Origin: Rhodococcus wratislaviensis
GTDB taxonomy: Bacteria; Actinomycetota; Actinomycetes; Mycobacteriales; Mycobacteriaceae
Reading direction: 5' to 3'
DNA length: 64,000 nucleotides
Assembly (NCBI RefSeq): GCF_900455735.1
Contig: NZ_UAUI01000007.1
Location: forward strand, 122,097 to 186,096
Below, in pieces: positions 1-6,975 of the stretch (position 1 is its first letter; each line of letters starts with the position of its first letter). A model generated the notes under the pieces. That model was not told the origin of the DNA and did no database searches. It saw only the letters and a program-made list of their open reading frames with translations. Made by a program: the position numbers and the translations under genes.

Positions 1-620
1 TCTACATGTCCGCGCAGGGGCCGGCCCTTCGCCGCACGATCTCGAGCTGGTTTCCGGCGCGGCAGCAGCGGGTCTTCTCGGTGGTCTGGGAGATCTCGGT
101 CGAGAAGGCCGGCGGATACGTGGTGTCGCGGCTGATCCTCGCTGCGGTGAGTTCGGTCGCCACCGGCATCTTCCTCGTGGCGATCGGCGTGCCCTACTGG
201 CTTCCGCTGGCACTGTGGACCGGCGTCGTCTCCCAGTTCGTCCCCACCCTGGGCACCTACCTCGCGATCGCTCTCCCCGCGATCATCGCGGCCGCGTCCC
301 AGCCGATGGACGGTGTGTGGGTGATCGTGTTCGGAACCGTCTACCAGCAGATCGAGAACTACGTGCTGCACCCGCGCATCACGTCGGCGACGGTCTCGAT
401 CCACCCCGCGGTCGCGTTCGGATCGGTGATCGTGGGCGCCTCGCTGTTCGGCCCGGTCGGCGCCCTGGTGTCGGTGCCGGTGGTCGCCGCGATCGAGGCC
501 CTCGTCGAAACGTACGGGCGACGGTACGAACTCGTCGCCGACGCGCCGGCGCCGGTCGCGCCAGTCGAACCGCGCACACACGCGAGCGACGGCAAACGCC
601 GCGACGGCGAGGACGAGTAG
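1..620 (+). CDS. AI-2E family transporter (C-terminal part, cut by window edge)
   Basis: This is the C-terminal part of a polytopic membrane permease of the AI-2E (PerM/YdiK/TqsA) family, whose members export small molecules or ions; substrates are mostly unknown. The frame is open to the left edge, so the real start lies outside the window and the internal ATG at 6 is probably not the start. About 200 residues are visible. The motif region around PTLGTYLAIALPA and the following segment ending IENYVLHPRI are typical of the last transmembrane segments of this family. The C-terminus is a short hydrophilic tail rich in Ala, Pro and Arg. A 176-base gap follows before the tRNA gene. Confidence 0.85.
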   Translation, partial: YMSAQGPALRRTISSWFPARQQRVFSVVWEISVEKAGGYVVSRLILAAVSSVATGIFLVAIGVPYWLPLALWTGVVSQFVPTLGTYLAIALPAIIAAASQPMDGVWVIVFGTVYQQIENYVLHPRITSATVSIHPAVAFGSVIVGASLFGPVGALVSVPVVAAIEALVETYGRRYELVADAPAPVAPVEPRTHASDGKRRDGEDE

Positions 621-758
621 ACCGGCCACGTTGAACGCGAGGATCGGCACCGTCCGTCCCGGCATCGGCTGCGGATGCGACAACCCCGGTCCGCCGACCC
701 CGAAAAGTCCTGTCAGGGCGGGCTTCGTCCCGGCTACGCGCCCACGGCGGGCGCACGG

Positions 759-764
759 TAACAT
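759..764 (+). promoter_or_regulatory. Candidate -10 box of the tRNA gene
   Basis: TAACAT lies 33 bases before the tRNA 5' end, a plausible distance for a tRNA precursor leader. No clear -35 element is seen. The rest of the 621-796 gap shows nothing I recognise. Confidence 0.35.
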
Positions 765-796
765 CGGCACGCCGCGATCGCGAGTAGTGCGGCGAT

Positions 797-870
797 GGGG
801 CGGTAGCTCAGTCGGTTAGAGCCGTGGACTCATAATCCATTGGTCGCGGGTTCGAGCCCCGCCCGCCCCA
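797..870 (+). tRNA. tRNA with CAU anticodon (elongator Met or Ile2)
   Basis: A complete cloverleaf can be drawn. The acceptor stem GGGGCGG pairs perfectly with CCGCCCC (863-869), followed by discriminator A. The anticodon stem GTGGA pairs with TCCAT and the loop CTCATAA gives anticodon CAT. The T arm is GCGGG TTCGAGC CCCGC. Only CC of the CCA tail precedes other sequence, so the end is not fully encoded. A CAT anticodon fits elongator methionine tRNA, or an isoleucine tRNA in which TilS converts C34 to lysidine. The sequence alone does not settle this; the tract around the anticodon and variable loop resembles E. coli ileX at least as much as metT. Confidence 0.95.
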
Positions 871-960
871 CCGATATCGGCTGCCGGTGCCGACGCCGCC
901 GAGTCGGTGTCTGCCACTGCTCGTCGACAGTTCGCGAGACCCGTCAGAGAATCGGGCGGA

Positions 961-2949
961 TCAACTCCGGATCCCTTTCGCCAACGGTGGTGTACGGATC
1001 CATACGTCCACGTGACGCGCTCCGGTTGCGGTGAGTCCGGGTAGCGCGGCGGCCTCGGCGGCGCGGATGGCGTTGACGATGACCAGGACCTCGGCGAATT
1101 CGTGGATGAACACCACGGTCGCCAGGCCGAGGACACCGGTCGCGGCCAACGGGACGAGCACACCGATGATGGCCAGCGACAGCCCGATGTTCTGGAGCAT
1201 GATGCGGCGGGCGCGGCGGGCGTGCGCGAGGACCTGGGGCAAATGGCGCAGGTCCTCTCCCATGAGCGCGACGTCGGCGGTTTCGATGGCGACGTCGGTT
1301 CCCATGGCGCCCATCGCGATTCCGATGTCGGCGGTGGCGAGTGCGGGGGCATCGTTGACGCCGTCGCCGACCATGGCGATTCTCCGGCCTCCGGCGAGTG
1401 CGGGGAGCAGAGCTGCTTTGTCTTCGGGGAGCAGTTCGGCGTGCACGGTGGAGATTCCGGCCTGGGCGGCGAGTGTCTCGGCGGTGCGGCGGTTGTCGCC
1501 GGTCAGCATGGCCACGTCGATGCCCATCCGCCGGAGTCGATGGACGGCCTCGGGTGCCTCGGGGCGCAGTTCGTCGCGGACCGCGATGGCCGCGACGACG
1601 GTGGTGTCTCGCTCGACGAGCACCACGGTGGCGCCTTCGCCCTGGAGGTGGGCGACGTCGTCGGCGAGATCACCGGGGTCGATCCATCCGGGTTTGCCGA
1701 GCCGAAGCGGGATTCCGTCGACGGTGCCGTGCAGCCCGTGACCGGGCACGGCGGTAACGTCCTCGGCGGCGGTGACGTCACGTGCTGCGGTGAGGACGGC
1801 CTGCGCCAGGGGGTGTTCGCTGCGGGCTTCGAGCGCCGCGGCCGCGGTGAGGGCGTCGTGCTCGGATACCCCGTTTCGGGTGATCACCGCGATGACCTGC
1901 GGGGTGTTGCGGGTCAGGGTGCCGGTCTTGTCGAGCGCGACGACTCGGATGCGCCCGAGTTCCTCGAGTGCGGCTCCGCCCTTGACGAGGGCGCCGTGTC
2001 GGCTGGAGGCGCCGATCGCGGCGACAACGGTCAGCGGTACGGCGATCGCCAGGGCACAGGGGGAGGCGGCGACGAGCACGACCAGGGCCCGCTCGATCCA
2101 CAGCATCGCATCGCCGAGCAGGGACCCGAGGCCGGCGACCAGAGCGGCGAGGATCATGATCGCCGGGACCAGAGGGCGGGCGACCCGGTCGGCGAGCCGT
2201 TGTCCGGCACCCTTGCGTTCCTGGGCCTCTTCGACGATGTGCACGATCCGTGCCAGCGAGCTGTCGGCGGCGAGTGCGGTGACCCGTACCTCGACGGCAC
2301 CGCCGCCGTTGATCGCCCCGGCATGCACCTCGTCACCGGGGCCGGCCTCGATGGGGACGGATTCGCCGGTGATCGCGGACAGGTCCAGGCTGGTTCGTCC
2401 GGACCGGATCACCCCGTCGGTGGCTGCCCGCTCGCCGGGCCGCAGCACCATGATGTCGCCGATGGACAGTTCGTCCGGAGCGAGGATGATCTCGGCGCCC
2501 TCGCGCAGGACCGACGCGGTCGGCGGCACGAGGGACAGCAGGGCGCGCAGTCCGCGGCGGGTGCGGGTCACTGCGTAGTGCTCGAGGCCTTCGGCGATGG
2601 AGAACAGGACGCCGAGCATCGCGGCTTCGGGGATCTGTCCGAGTGCGATCGCGCCGATGGCGGCGATCGTCATCAGGGTGCCGACCCCGACCCGGCCGTG
2701 CCGAAGATTCCGCACCGCCCCGGGAACGAAGGATACCGCGGCGACCACGGCGGCGAGCAGTGCGAGCAGTGTCGCCACACGCTCGGATCCGGCTGTGCCG
2801 ATGAGCCATCCGGCGCCGAGCAGGACCGCAGCGATGGCCGCGTACTGCAGCTCGCGGACCTGCCGCAGCCGTTCCGGACCGTCATCGGATGTCGTCGCGC
2901 CGGCGGAGTTCGGCCTCGCGGGTGCAGGCCCGCAGCATGCGTCAGCCAC
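961..2949 (-). CDS. Heavy-metal P1B-type ATPase (SPC subtype)
   Basis: Exports a transition or heavy-metal cation across the cytoplasmic membrane at the cost of ATP. The protein has about 662 residues with the P1B layout: paired N-terminal helices, actuator loop with TGESVP, a membrane motif SPCAL, phosphorylation site DKTGTLT, nucleotide-binding region with SEHPLA and the hinge GDGVNDAPAL, and a C-terminal membrane motif HEFAEV. SPC replaces the CPC of classical Cd/Zn/Cu pumps and is the hallmark of the P1B-4 (Co/Fe-linked) group. There is no N-terminal CxxC metal-binding domain, only a CC pair near residue 5. GTG at 2949 overlaps the upstream regulator by 8 bp; a TTG at 2964 is the alternative start. 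Co-transcribed with the CadC-like sensor. Confidence 0.93.
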   Translation of the reverse strand: MADACCGPAPARPNSAGATTSDDGPERLRQVRELQYAAIAAVLLGAGWLIGTAGSERVATLLALLAAVVAAVSFVPGAVRNLRHGRVGVGTLMTIAAIGAIALGQIPEAAMLGVLFSIAEGLEHYAVTRTRRGLRALLSLVPPTASVLREGAEIILAPDELSIGDIMVLRPGERAATDGVIRSGRTSLDLSAITGESVPIEAGPGDEVHAGAINGGGAVEVRVTALAADSSLARIVHIVEEAQERKGAGQRLADRVARPLVPAIMILAALVAGLGSLLGDAMLWIERALVVLVAASPCALAIAVPLTVVAAIGASSRHGALVKGGAALEELGRIRVVALDKTGTLTRNTPQVIAVITRNGVSEHDALTAAAALEARSEHPLAQAVLTAARDVTAAEDVTAVPGHGLHGTVDGIPLRLGKPGWIDPGDLADDVAHLQGEGATVVLVERDTTVVAAIAVRDELRPEAPEAVHRLRRMGIDVAMLTGDNRRTAETLAAQAGISTVHAELLPEDKAALLPALAGGRRIAMVGDGVNDAPALATADIGIAMGAMGTDVAIETADVALMGEDLRHLPQVLAHARRARRIMLQNIGLSLAIIGVLVPLAATGVLGLATVVFIHEFAEVLVIVNAIRAAEAAALPGLTATGARHVDVWIRTPPLAKGIRS

Positions 2950-3355
2950 GGCTGACGTCCGCAATGTCGTTACTGTTCTCGGGTCCGGTGGTCGCCGAAG
3001 CGAGTTCGTCGCCGAGTACCGCGCGCACCAAGCCGTGACCGCGGTCGGTCAGCGCGTACATCACCAACCGGCCGTGCCGCCGGGACGAGACGAGGTCGGC
3101 GATCTTGAGTTGCCGCAGATGGTGCGAGACCAGGTTCTGCGCCTGCACGACCACCCACGCCATGTCGCAGACGCAGAGTTCACCGCCGGAGTACAGGGCG
3201 GTGGCGATCGTCAGCCGGGTGGGATCGCTCAGTGCCCGGGCGGCGGCGGCGGCCGGCTCGACCTGCCGCAGCGGCGGCAACGTGGCACGGATCTGCTCGG
3301 CGTGCGGAAGGTCCAGGCACAGCAGGTCGCAGGTATCGACGCGTTCCTGAGTCAT
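2942..3355 (-). CDS. cadC: CadC-type ArsR/SmtB metal-sensing repressor
   Basis: A 137-residue winged-helix repressor that should release its operator on binding metal. An N-terminal Cys9-x3-Cys13 and an ELCVCD motif (Cys61, Cys63) match the four-thiolate alpha3N site of CadC of Staphylococcus aureus (Cys7, Cys11, Cys58, Cys60), which senses Cd, Pb and Zn. The recognition helix region reads NLVSHHLRQLK. The ATG at 3355 lies 6 bp beyond a TAGTAT hexamer on the minus strand, suggesting a leaderless transcript, and falls inside an ATATCAA/TTGATAT inverted repeat. It is the first gene of an operon with the P1B ATPase. The family and the metal ligands are clear; the exact metal is inferred. Confidence 0.92.
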   Translation of the reverse strand: MTQERVDTCDLLCLDLPHAEQIRATLPPLRQVEPAAAAARALSDPTRLTIATALYSGGELCVCDMAWVVVQAQNLVSHHLRQLKIADLVSSRRHGRLVMYALTDRGHGLVRAVLGDELASATTGPENSNDIADVSRG

Positions 3356-3381
3356 ATCAATATACTAACGAGCGTTGATAT
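3354..3381 (-). promoter_or_regulatory. Probable operator/promoter of the metal-efflux operon
   Basis: Inverted repeat ATATCAA (3354-3360) and TTGATAT (3375-3381) with a 14-base spacer, the kind of dyad bound by ArsR/SmtB repressors. It overlaps the first bases of the regulator gene. The minus-strand hexamer TAGTAT lies between the arms and is the likely -10 box. Confidence 0.6.
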
Positions 3382-3435
3382 GGGCGGAAACCCTCTCGGG
3401 CCGGCGATCTCGGCGATCTCAGCGCTCGTTAGTAT
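3362..3435. repeat. 13-bp inverted element shared by the two divergent promoters
   Basis: ATACTAACGAGCG (3362-3374) recurs as its exact reverse complement CGCTCGTTAGTAT (3423-3435). Each copy ends in TAGTAT placed 6-7 nt before an ATG: the repressor start at 3355 on the minus strand and an ATG at 3443 on the plus strand. A 9-bp tandem direct repeat (CGGCGATCT, 3402-3419) lies between them. Only the minus-side copy is embedded in the ATATCAA/TTGATAT dyad. Confidence 0.6.
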
Positions 3436-3442
3436 GGCGCGC

Positions 3443-3502
3443 ATGTCCGCTTCGCCGCTTTCGTCCGCTTCCGGTCTGTGCCCGGGGTGGAGTGCCCGAT
3501 GA
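3443..3502 (+). CDS. Putative 19-codon leader peptide overlapping dsbA-like gene
   Basis: A short open frame starts at ATG 3443, 7 bases after a TAGTAT hexamer (3430-3435), exactly the spacing expected of a leaderless start. It encodes 19 residues including one Cys and ends at TGA 3500-3502, overlapping the ATG (3499) of the DsbA-like gene as ATGA. This geometry suggests translational coupling: ribosomes loading on the leaderless leader could reinitiate on the downstream gene. No similar peptide is known to me, and coding potential cannot be judged at this length. The alternative is that this is untranslated leader. Confidence 0.45.
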   Translation: MSASPLSSASGLCPGWSAR

Positions 3503-4152
3503 CCCGCAACGTCACGTTCTCACTGGCCCTGATCGTGGTGTTCGTGCTCGGACTTTCGGCGGTGGTGCTGGCCAACCGCTCCGACGCCGACAGTCGGCCG
3601 ACCGCCGGCGGAGCCGAGGCCGCGGCGGTGGCGGCGCGTCCGGACAGCCGTCGGCTGGCCTCCGCTCCCGATGGCCGGGTGACATTCGTGGAATTCCTCG
3701 ACTTCGAGTGCGAGGCCTGCCGGGCGGTGTATCCGGCGATCGAGCAGTTGCGCCGCGAGTACGGAGACCGGGTCGGTTTCGTCGTCCGCTACTTCCCGTT
3801 GCCCTCCCATTTCAACGCCGAACGGGCCGCGAGGGCGGTCGAGGCCGCGGCGCAACAGGGCAGGTTCGAGCAGATGTATCAGCGGATGTACGAGACCCAG
3901 GCGGAGTGGGGTGAGCAGCGCGCCCCGAAGGACGAGGTGTTTCGCGGTTTCGCCGTCGACCTCGGCCTCGACATGGCCGCGTTCGACGCCGCCTACACCG
4001 CTCCCGCCACACTCGACCGGATCAACGCCGATGTCGCCGACGGGCACGCGTTGGGTGTGCAGGGCACGCCCACGTTCTTCGTCGACGGCGTTCGGCTCGA
4101 GCCGGCCGGCTACCAGGATCTGAAGGATGCCCTCGACGCCGCGCTCGCCTGA
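3499..4152 (+). CDS. Membrane-anchored DsbA-like thiol oxidoreductase
   Basis: Predicted to oxidise or isomerise cysteines of exported proteins outside the cytoplasmic membrane. It has 217 residues: an N-terminal hydrophobic anchor (about residues 7-25), then a thioredoxin/DsbA fold with active site Cys71-Glu-Ala-Cys74 and the cis-proline stretch QGTPTFFVDGV near residue 190. The stop overlaps the downstream VKOR gene by 26 bp, so the two form a DsbA/VKOR pair in which VKOR re-oxidises the DsbA-like partner. A GTG at 3478 is an alternative start, but ATG 3499 lies immediately before the hydrophobic anchor. The gene is divergent from the metal-efflux operon. Confidence 0.9.
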   Translation: MTRNVTFSLALIVVFVLGLSAVVLANRSDADSRPTAGGAEAAAVAARPDSRRLASAPDGRVTFVEFLDFECEACRAVYPAIEQLRREYGDRVGFVVRYFPLPSHFNAERAARAVEAAAQQGRFEQMYQRMYETQAEWGEQRAPKDEVFRGFAVDLGLDMAAFDAAYTAPATLDRINADVADGHALGVQGTPTFFVDGVRLEPAGYQDLKDALDAALA

Positions 4153-4771
4153 CGCCGTCGAGACGTCCGGGCCGGCCGCACCCGGCGTCCGCGGTCTCGA
4201 GCGGGTGCTGCCGTGGCTGTTGCTGGTCGGCGGCCTGATCGGCCTGTTCGCCTCGTTCGTGCTCACCGTCGAGAAGTTCGCGCTCGCCGCCGATTCCAGC
4301 TACGTCCCGACCTGCAGCATCAATCCGGTGCTCAACTGCGGTTCGGTGATGGCCACCGAGCAGGCCGCGGTGTTCGGATTCCCGAACTCGCTGCTCGGCA
4401 TCGCCGGCTTCGCCGTCGTCGCGGCCGCCGGCGCCGCGCTGCTGGCCGGCGCCCGCGTCGCACGGTGGTTCTGGCTGGTCCTGCAGGCCGGTCTTGCCGC
4501 CGCGGTGGTGTTCGTGCACTGGCTCATCGCTCAGAGCCTCTACGTCATCGGCGCCCTGTGCCCGTACTGCATGGTGGTGTGGGCGGTGACGGTGCCGCTC
4601 TTCTGGTACGTCACGGTCCGCAACCTTCGCACCGCCCGCCCGACGTCACCGGTGCAGCGGGCCGCCGCCGCGGCGACCGTCGACCACCTGGTGCCCGTCA
4701 CGGTCTGGGTGCTCGCACTGCTCGGGCTGATCGTCTACCGCTTCTGGCCGTACTGGTCCGGGCTGCTGTGA
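4127..4771 (+). CDS. Vitamin K epoxide reductase (VKOR) family protein
   Basis: A 214-residue integral membrane protein that in actinobacteria takes the place of DsbB: it passes electrons from the periplasmic DsbA-like protein to menaquinone. Visible features are four or five hydrophobic segments, the loop cysteines Cys63 and Cys71 (the latter in NCGSVM), the family Ser/Thr-rich loop, and the quinone-proximal Cys145-Pro-Tyr-Cys148. All four catalytic cysteines are present. The start at ATG 4127 overlaps the DsbA-like gene by 26 bp, supporting co-translation. A C-terminal transmembrane segment with the end YRFWPYWSGLL completes the protein. Confidence 0.92.
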   Translation: MPSTPRSPDAVETSGPAAPGVRGLERVLPWLLLVGGLIGLFASFVLTVEKFALAADSSYVPTCSINPVLNCGSVMATEQAAVFGFPNSLLGIAGFAVVAAAGAALLAGARVARWFWLVLQAGLAAAVVFVHWLIAQSLYVIGALCPYCMVVWAVTVPLFWYVTVRNLRTARPTSPVQRAAAAATVDHLVPVTVWVLALLGLIVYRFWPYWSGLL

Positions 4772-4948
4772 CGTGCGCCGCGTCGGGCGTCTCTCGCGCA
4801 GTGGTCCCTTTCACGGCAGGTGTCCCGCTCGGTCTCGGGGAAGTGGGTCGTAGGCCCACGTCGATGAGGTGGTCGAGGGTGCGTGGGGCCGCGTCGTTGT
4901 TCTCCGTGCCGGGGCGGGGCAGACTGAAAGGCACCCGAGGAGGCCATC

Positions 4949-5431
4949 GTGGAGCTGCAGATCGTGGCGATCGACAAGCCCGACGACATGAACGTGATCG
5001 TCGGACAGTCCCACTTCATCAAGACCGTCGAGGACGTGCACGAGGCCCTGGTGGGAGTGAGCCCCCACCTCCGGTTCGGTGTCGCGTTCTGCGAAGCGTC
5101 GGGGCCTCGCCTCGTGCGCTGTTCCGGAAACGACGACCGTCTCGTCGAGTTGGCCACCCGCAACGCCGTCGCGGTCGGCGCGGGACACTCGTTCTTCGTG
5201 TTCGTGGAGGACGGCTACCCGGTGAACGTCCTGAACACGCTGAAGCAGGTGCCGGAGGTGTGCGGCATCTTCTGCGCGACCGCCAACCCTGTCGAGATCA
5301 TCGTCGCCGAGACGGAACTCGGCCGCGGCATTGCCGGCGTGATCGACGGGCGCTCACCCGCCGGTGTCGAGACCGATGCCGACGTCGACGACCGCAAGGC
5401 GTTGCTCCGGACGATCGGCTACAAGCTCTGA
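4949..5431 (+). CDS. Adenosine-specific kinase family protein (DUF355)
   Basis: A 160-residue protein of the family typified by Pyrococcus PH1671, described as adenosine-specific kinase; the cellular role in actinobacteria is not established. The full-length sequence matches the family pattern, with VGQSHFIKTVEDVHEAL near residues 20-35, FGVAFCEASG near 45, GAGHSFFVFV near 80 and VCGIFCATANPVE near 105. The GTG start at 4949 is set by a strong GAGGAGG Shine-Dalgarno sequence at 4937-4943. It stands alone between the VKOR gene and a convergent MBL-fold gene. The 4772-4948 gap shows no other feature. Confidence 0.85.
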   Translation: MELQIVAIDKPDDMNVIVGQSHFIKTVEDVHEALVGVSPHLRFGVAFCEASGPRLVRCSGNDDRLVELATRNAVAVGAGHSFFVFVEDGYPVNVLNTLKQVPEVCGIFCATANPVEIIVAETELGRGIAGVIDGRSPAGVETDADVDDRKALLRTIGYKL

Positions 5432-5447
5432 GCGAGCGGAGCCCGGA

Positions 5448-6281
5448 CTAGGCCAGCGGATCGACGCGTTCCCAGGCGACGGGGAGTTGCACGTCGACCC
5501 CCGCGGCCAGGCCCCTCTCGGTGAGGAACCGCACGGACCGCCGGACGTTGTCGGCGAAGCGGGGAAGCGGCGTCAGCGGCCGGTCCAGGGGCTTCCAGAA
5601 ATTGTCCCAATGGATCGGGATCACGCGGCGTGCGCCGGTCCGGGTCACGAGTGCGTCCCAGTAGTCGCGGCGGAATCGGTCGGACTGCTTGCCGAGTGTG
5701 CCGATGCCGAGATAGACGGTGTCGGCGTCGTATCCGTCGAGTGCGCCGGGCACGAAGTTCGCACTGGCGTGGACGAGGACGCGGCCGTCGGGGTGCGCGA
5801 AGTGGAACGAGAAGCAGTCGCCCTGCGCGTATTCGCCGATCGACGCCGGCGGGTGCACCGCGTGGTCGATCGTGCCCGGGAACTTCGCCCGGGGGCTGTG
5901 CTCGGCGGGCAGCGCCGTCACCTCGAATGCGCCGTATCTCAGGGGAGTTCGCACCTGGATCGTCCGGAACCGGTCCATCGCGAACCCGTAACCCTCGGCG
6001 ATGTGACGCGTCGACGGTGAACCGACGAGTTCCGCGCCGGTGCGTTTCGCCACCGTCGGGGAGTCCATCGCGTGGTCGTAGTGCGAGTGCGCGACGAGGA
6101 CGGCGGCCAGGCGGTCGGTGCGAGTTCGCGTGAGAGCCCGGTCGACGGCGGCACCGTCGGGGCGCAGCGGCCGGAATACCGATCGCAGGAGCGGCGGTCT
6201 GGAGAAGAACCCGTCCGTCATCAGCGACGTCTCGCCGTCGGACAACAGGATCGTGGAAACACCGAGGAAGGTGGCGTGCAT
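5448..6281 (-). CDS. MBL-fold metal-dependent hydrolase (UlaG/NAPE-PLD-like)
   Basis: A 277-residue metallo-beta-lactamase-fold hydrolase. The metal-binding motif HSHYDHAMD is present, with further candidate ligands in the DHAVHPP and PIHWDN segments. The overall order resembles the UlaG/NAPE-PLD-like branch, whose substrates range from lactones to phosphodiesters; the substrate here is unknown. The start at ATG 6281 is preferred because TACGGT lies 7 bases upstream, the leaderless pattern frequent in this window, and because the fold begins directly with MHATFLGV. A longer frame from 6314 is possible. It ends 16 bp from the convergent adenosine-kinase-like gene. Confidence 0.85.
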   Translation of the reverse strand: MHATFLGVSTILLSDGETSLMTDGFFSRPPLLRSVFRPLRPDGAAVDRALTRTRTDRLAAVLVAHSHYDHAMDSPTVAKRTGAELVGSPSTRHIAEGYGFAMDRFRTIQVRTPLRYGAFEVTALPAEHSPRAKFPGTIDHAVHPPASIGEYAQGDCFSFHFAHPDGRVLVHASANFVPGALDGYDADTVYLGIGTLGKQSDRFRRDYWDALVTRTGARRVIPIHWDNFWKPLDRPLTPLPRFADNVRRSVRFLTERGLAAGVDVQLPVAWERVDPLA

Positions 6282-6346
6282 GCTCGCGACCGTACCGGTG
6301 GGCGGCATCCGCACGGCGGGATCTGTGCCGTTCTACGATGACCGCC

Positions 6347-6865
6347 ATGGCGATCACTCCCGACACGAAGAACTGGACCTGGGTCCTGGACCGGGCATGC
6401 CCCGACTGCGGGTTCGACTCGGCGGCAACCCGGTACGAGGACATCCCGGGTCTGGTCCGGGAGAACGTGGAGGCATGGTCGCCGGTCCTCACCCGCCCCG
6501 ACGTGACGGTCCGGCCGGACGAGCAGACGTGGTCGGCGCTCGAGTACGCCGCACACGTTCGCGACGTGTTCCGGATCTTCGACGTCCGGCTCCGGCTCAT
6601 CCTCGACGAGACGGATCCACTGTTCCCGAACTGGGATCAGGACGAGACCGCGGTCGCCGAGCGCTACAACGAGCAGGATCCGGCCGTCGTGGACGCCGAA
6701 CTGCGTGCGGCGGGCGCGTCGGTGGCGGACGACTTCGAGGCCGTCGCGCCGGAACTGCGGGTGCGGACCGGGCGGCGGAGCGACGGCGCATCGTTCACGG
6801 TGGAGTCGCTGGCCAGGTACTTCGTCCACGATCCGATCCACCACCTCCACGACGTGTCGGGGTAA
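6347..6865 (+). CDS. DinB family protein
   Basis: A 172-residue four-helix-bundle protein of the DinB/YfiT superfamily. The metal-binding histidine pattern is visible as AAHVRDV near residue 63 and FVHDPIHHLHDV at the C-terminus. Members include thiol-dependent enzymes such as mycothiol- or bacillithiol-dependent S-transferases and maleylpyruvate isomerases, so a mycothiol-linked function is possible but not shown. The ATG at 6347 is chosen because TACGAT (6334-6339) lies 7 bases upstream, giving a leaderless transcript; an in-frame ATG at 6338 would overlap that hexamer. It is divergent from the MBL hydrolase. Confidence 0.82.
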   Translation: MAITPDTKNWTWVLDRACPDCGFDSAATRYEDIPGLVRENVEAWSPVLTRPDVTVRPDEQTWSALEYAAHVRDVFRIFDVRLRLILDETDPLFPNWDQDETAVAERYNEQDPAVVDAELRAAGASVADDFEAVAPELRVRTGRRSDGASFTVESLARYFVHDPIHHLHDVSG

Positions 6866-6975
6866 CAGTTTCGGATTCCCGGACCCGATTCGGTAGAACG
6901 TGTTCCAATTCGGCCCGTTTGTGTCTATCGTCACATCAGCAGATGCGCAGACATGAATGAAGGGTTGGGAGTCAC

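Noticed and set aside
797..870. tRNA gene as integration site of a mobile element
   Set aside because: No integrase, no duplicated tRNA end and no phage or plasmid genes nearby; the same holds for tRNA-Val at 20017.
1102..2955. 617-codon plus-strand open frame
   Set aside because: Antisense to the P1B ATPase; low-complexity Gly/Asp/Gln composition typical of shadows.
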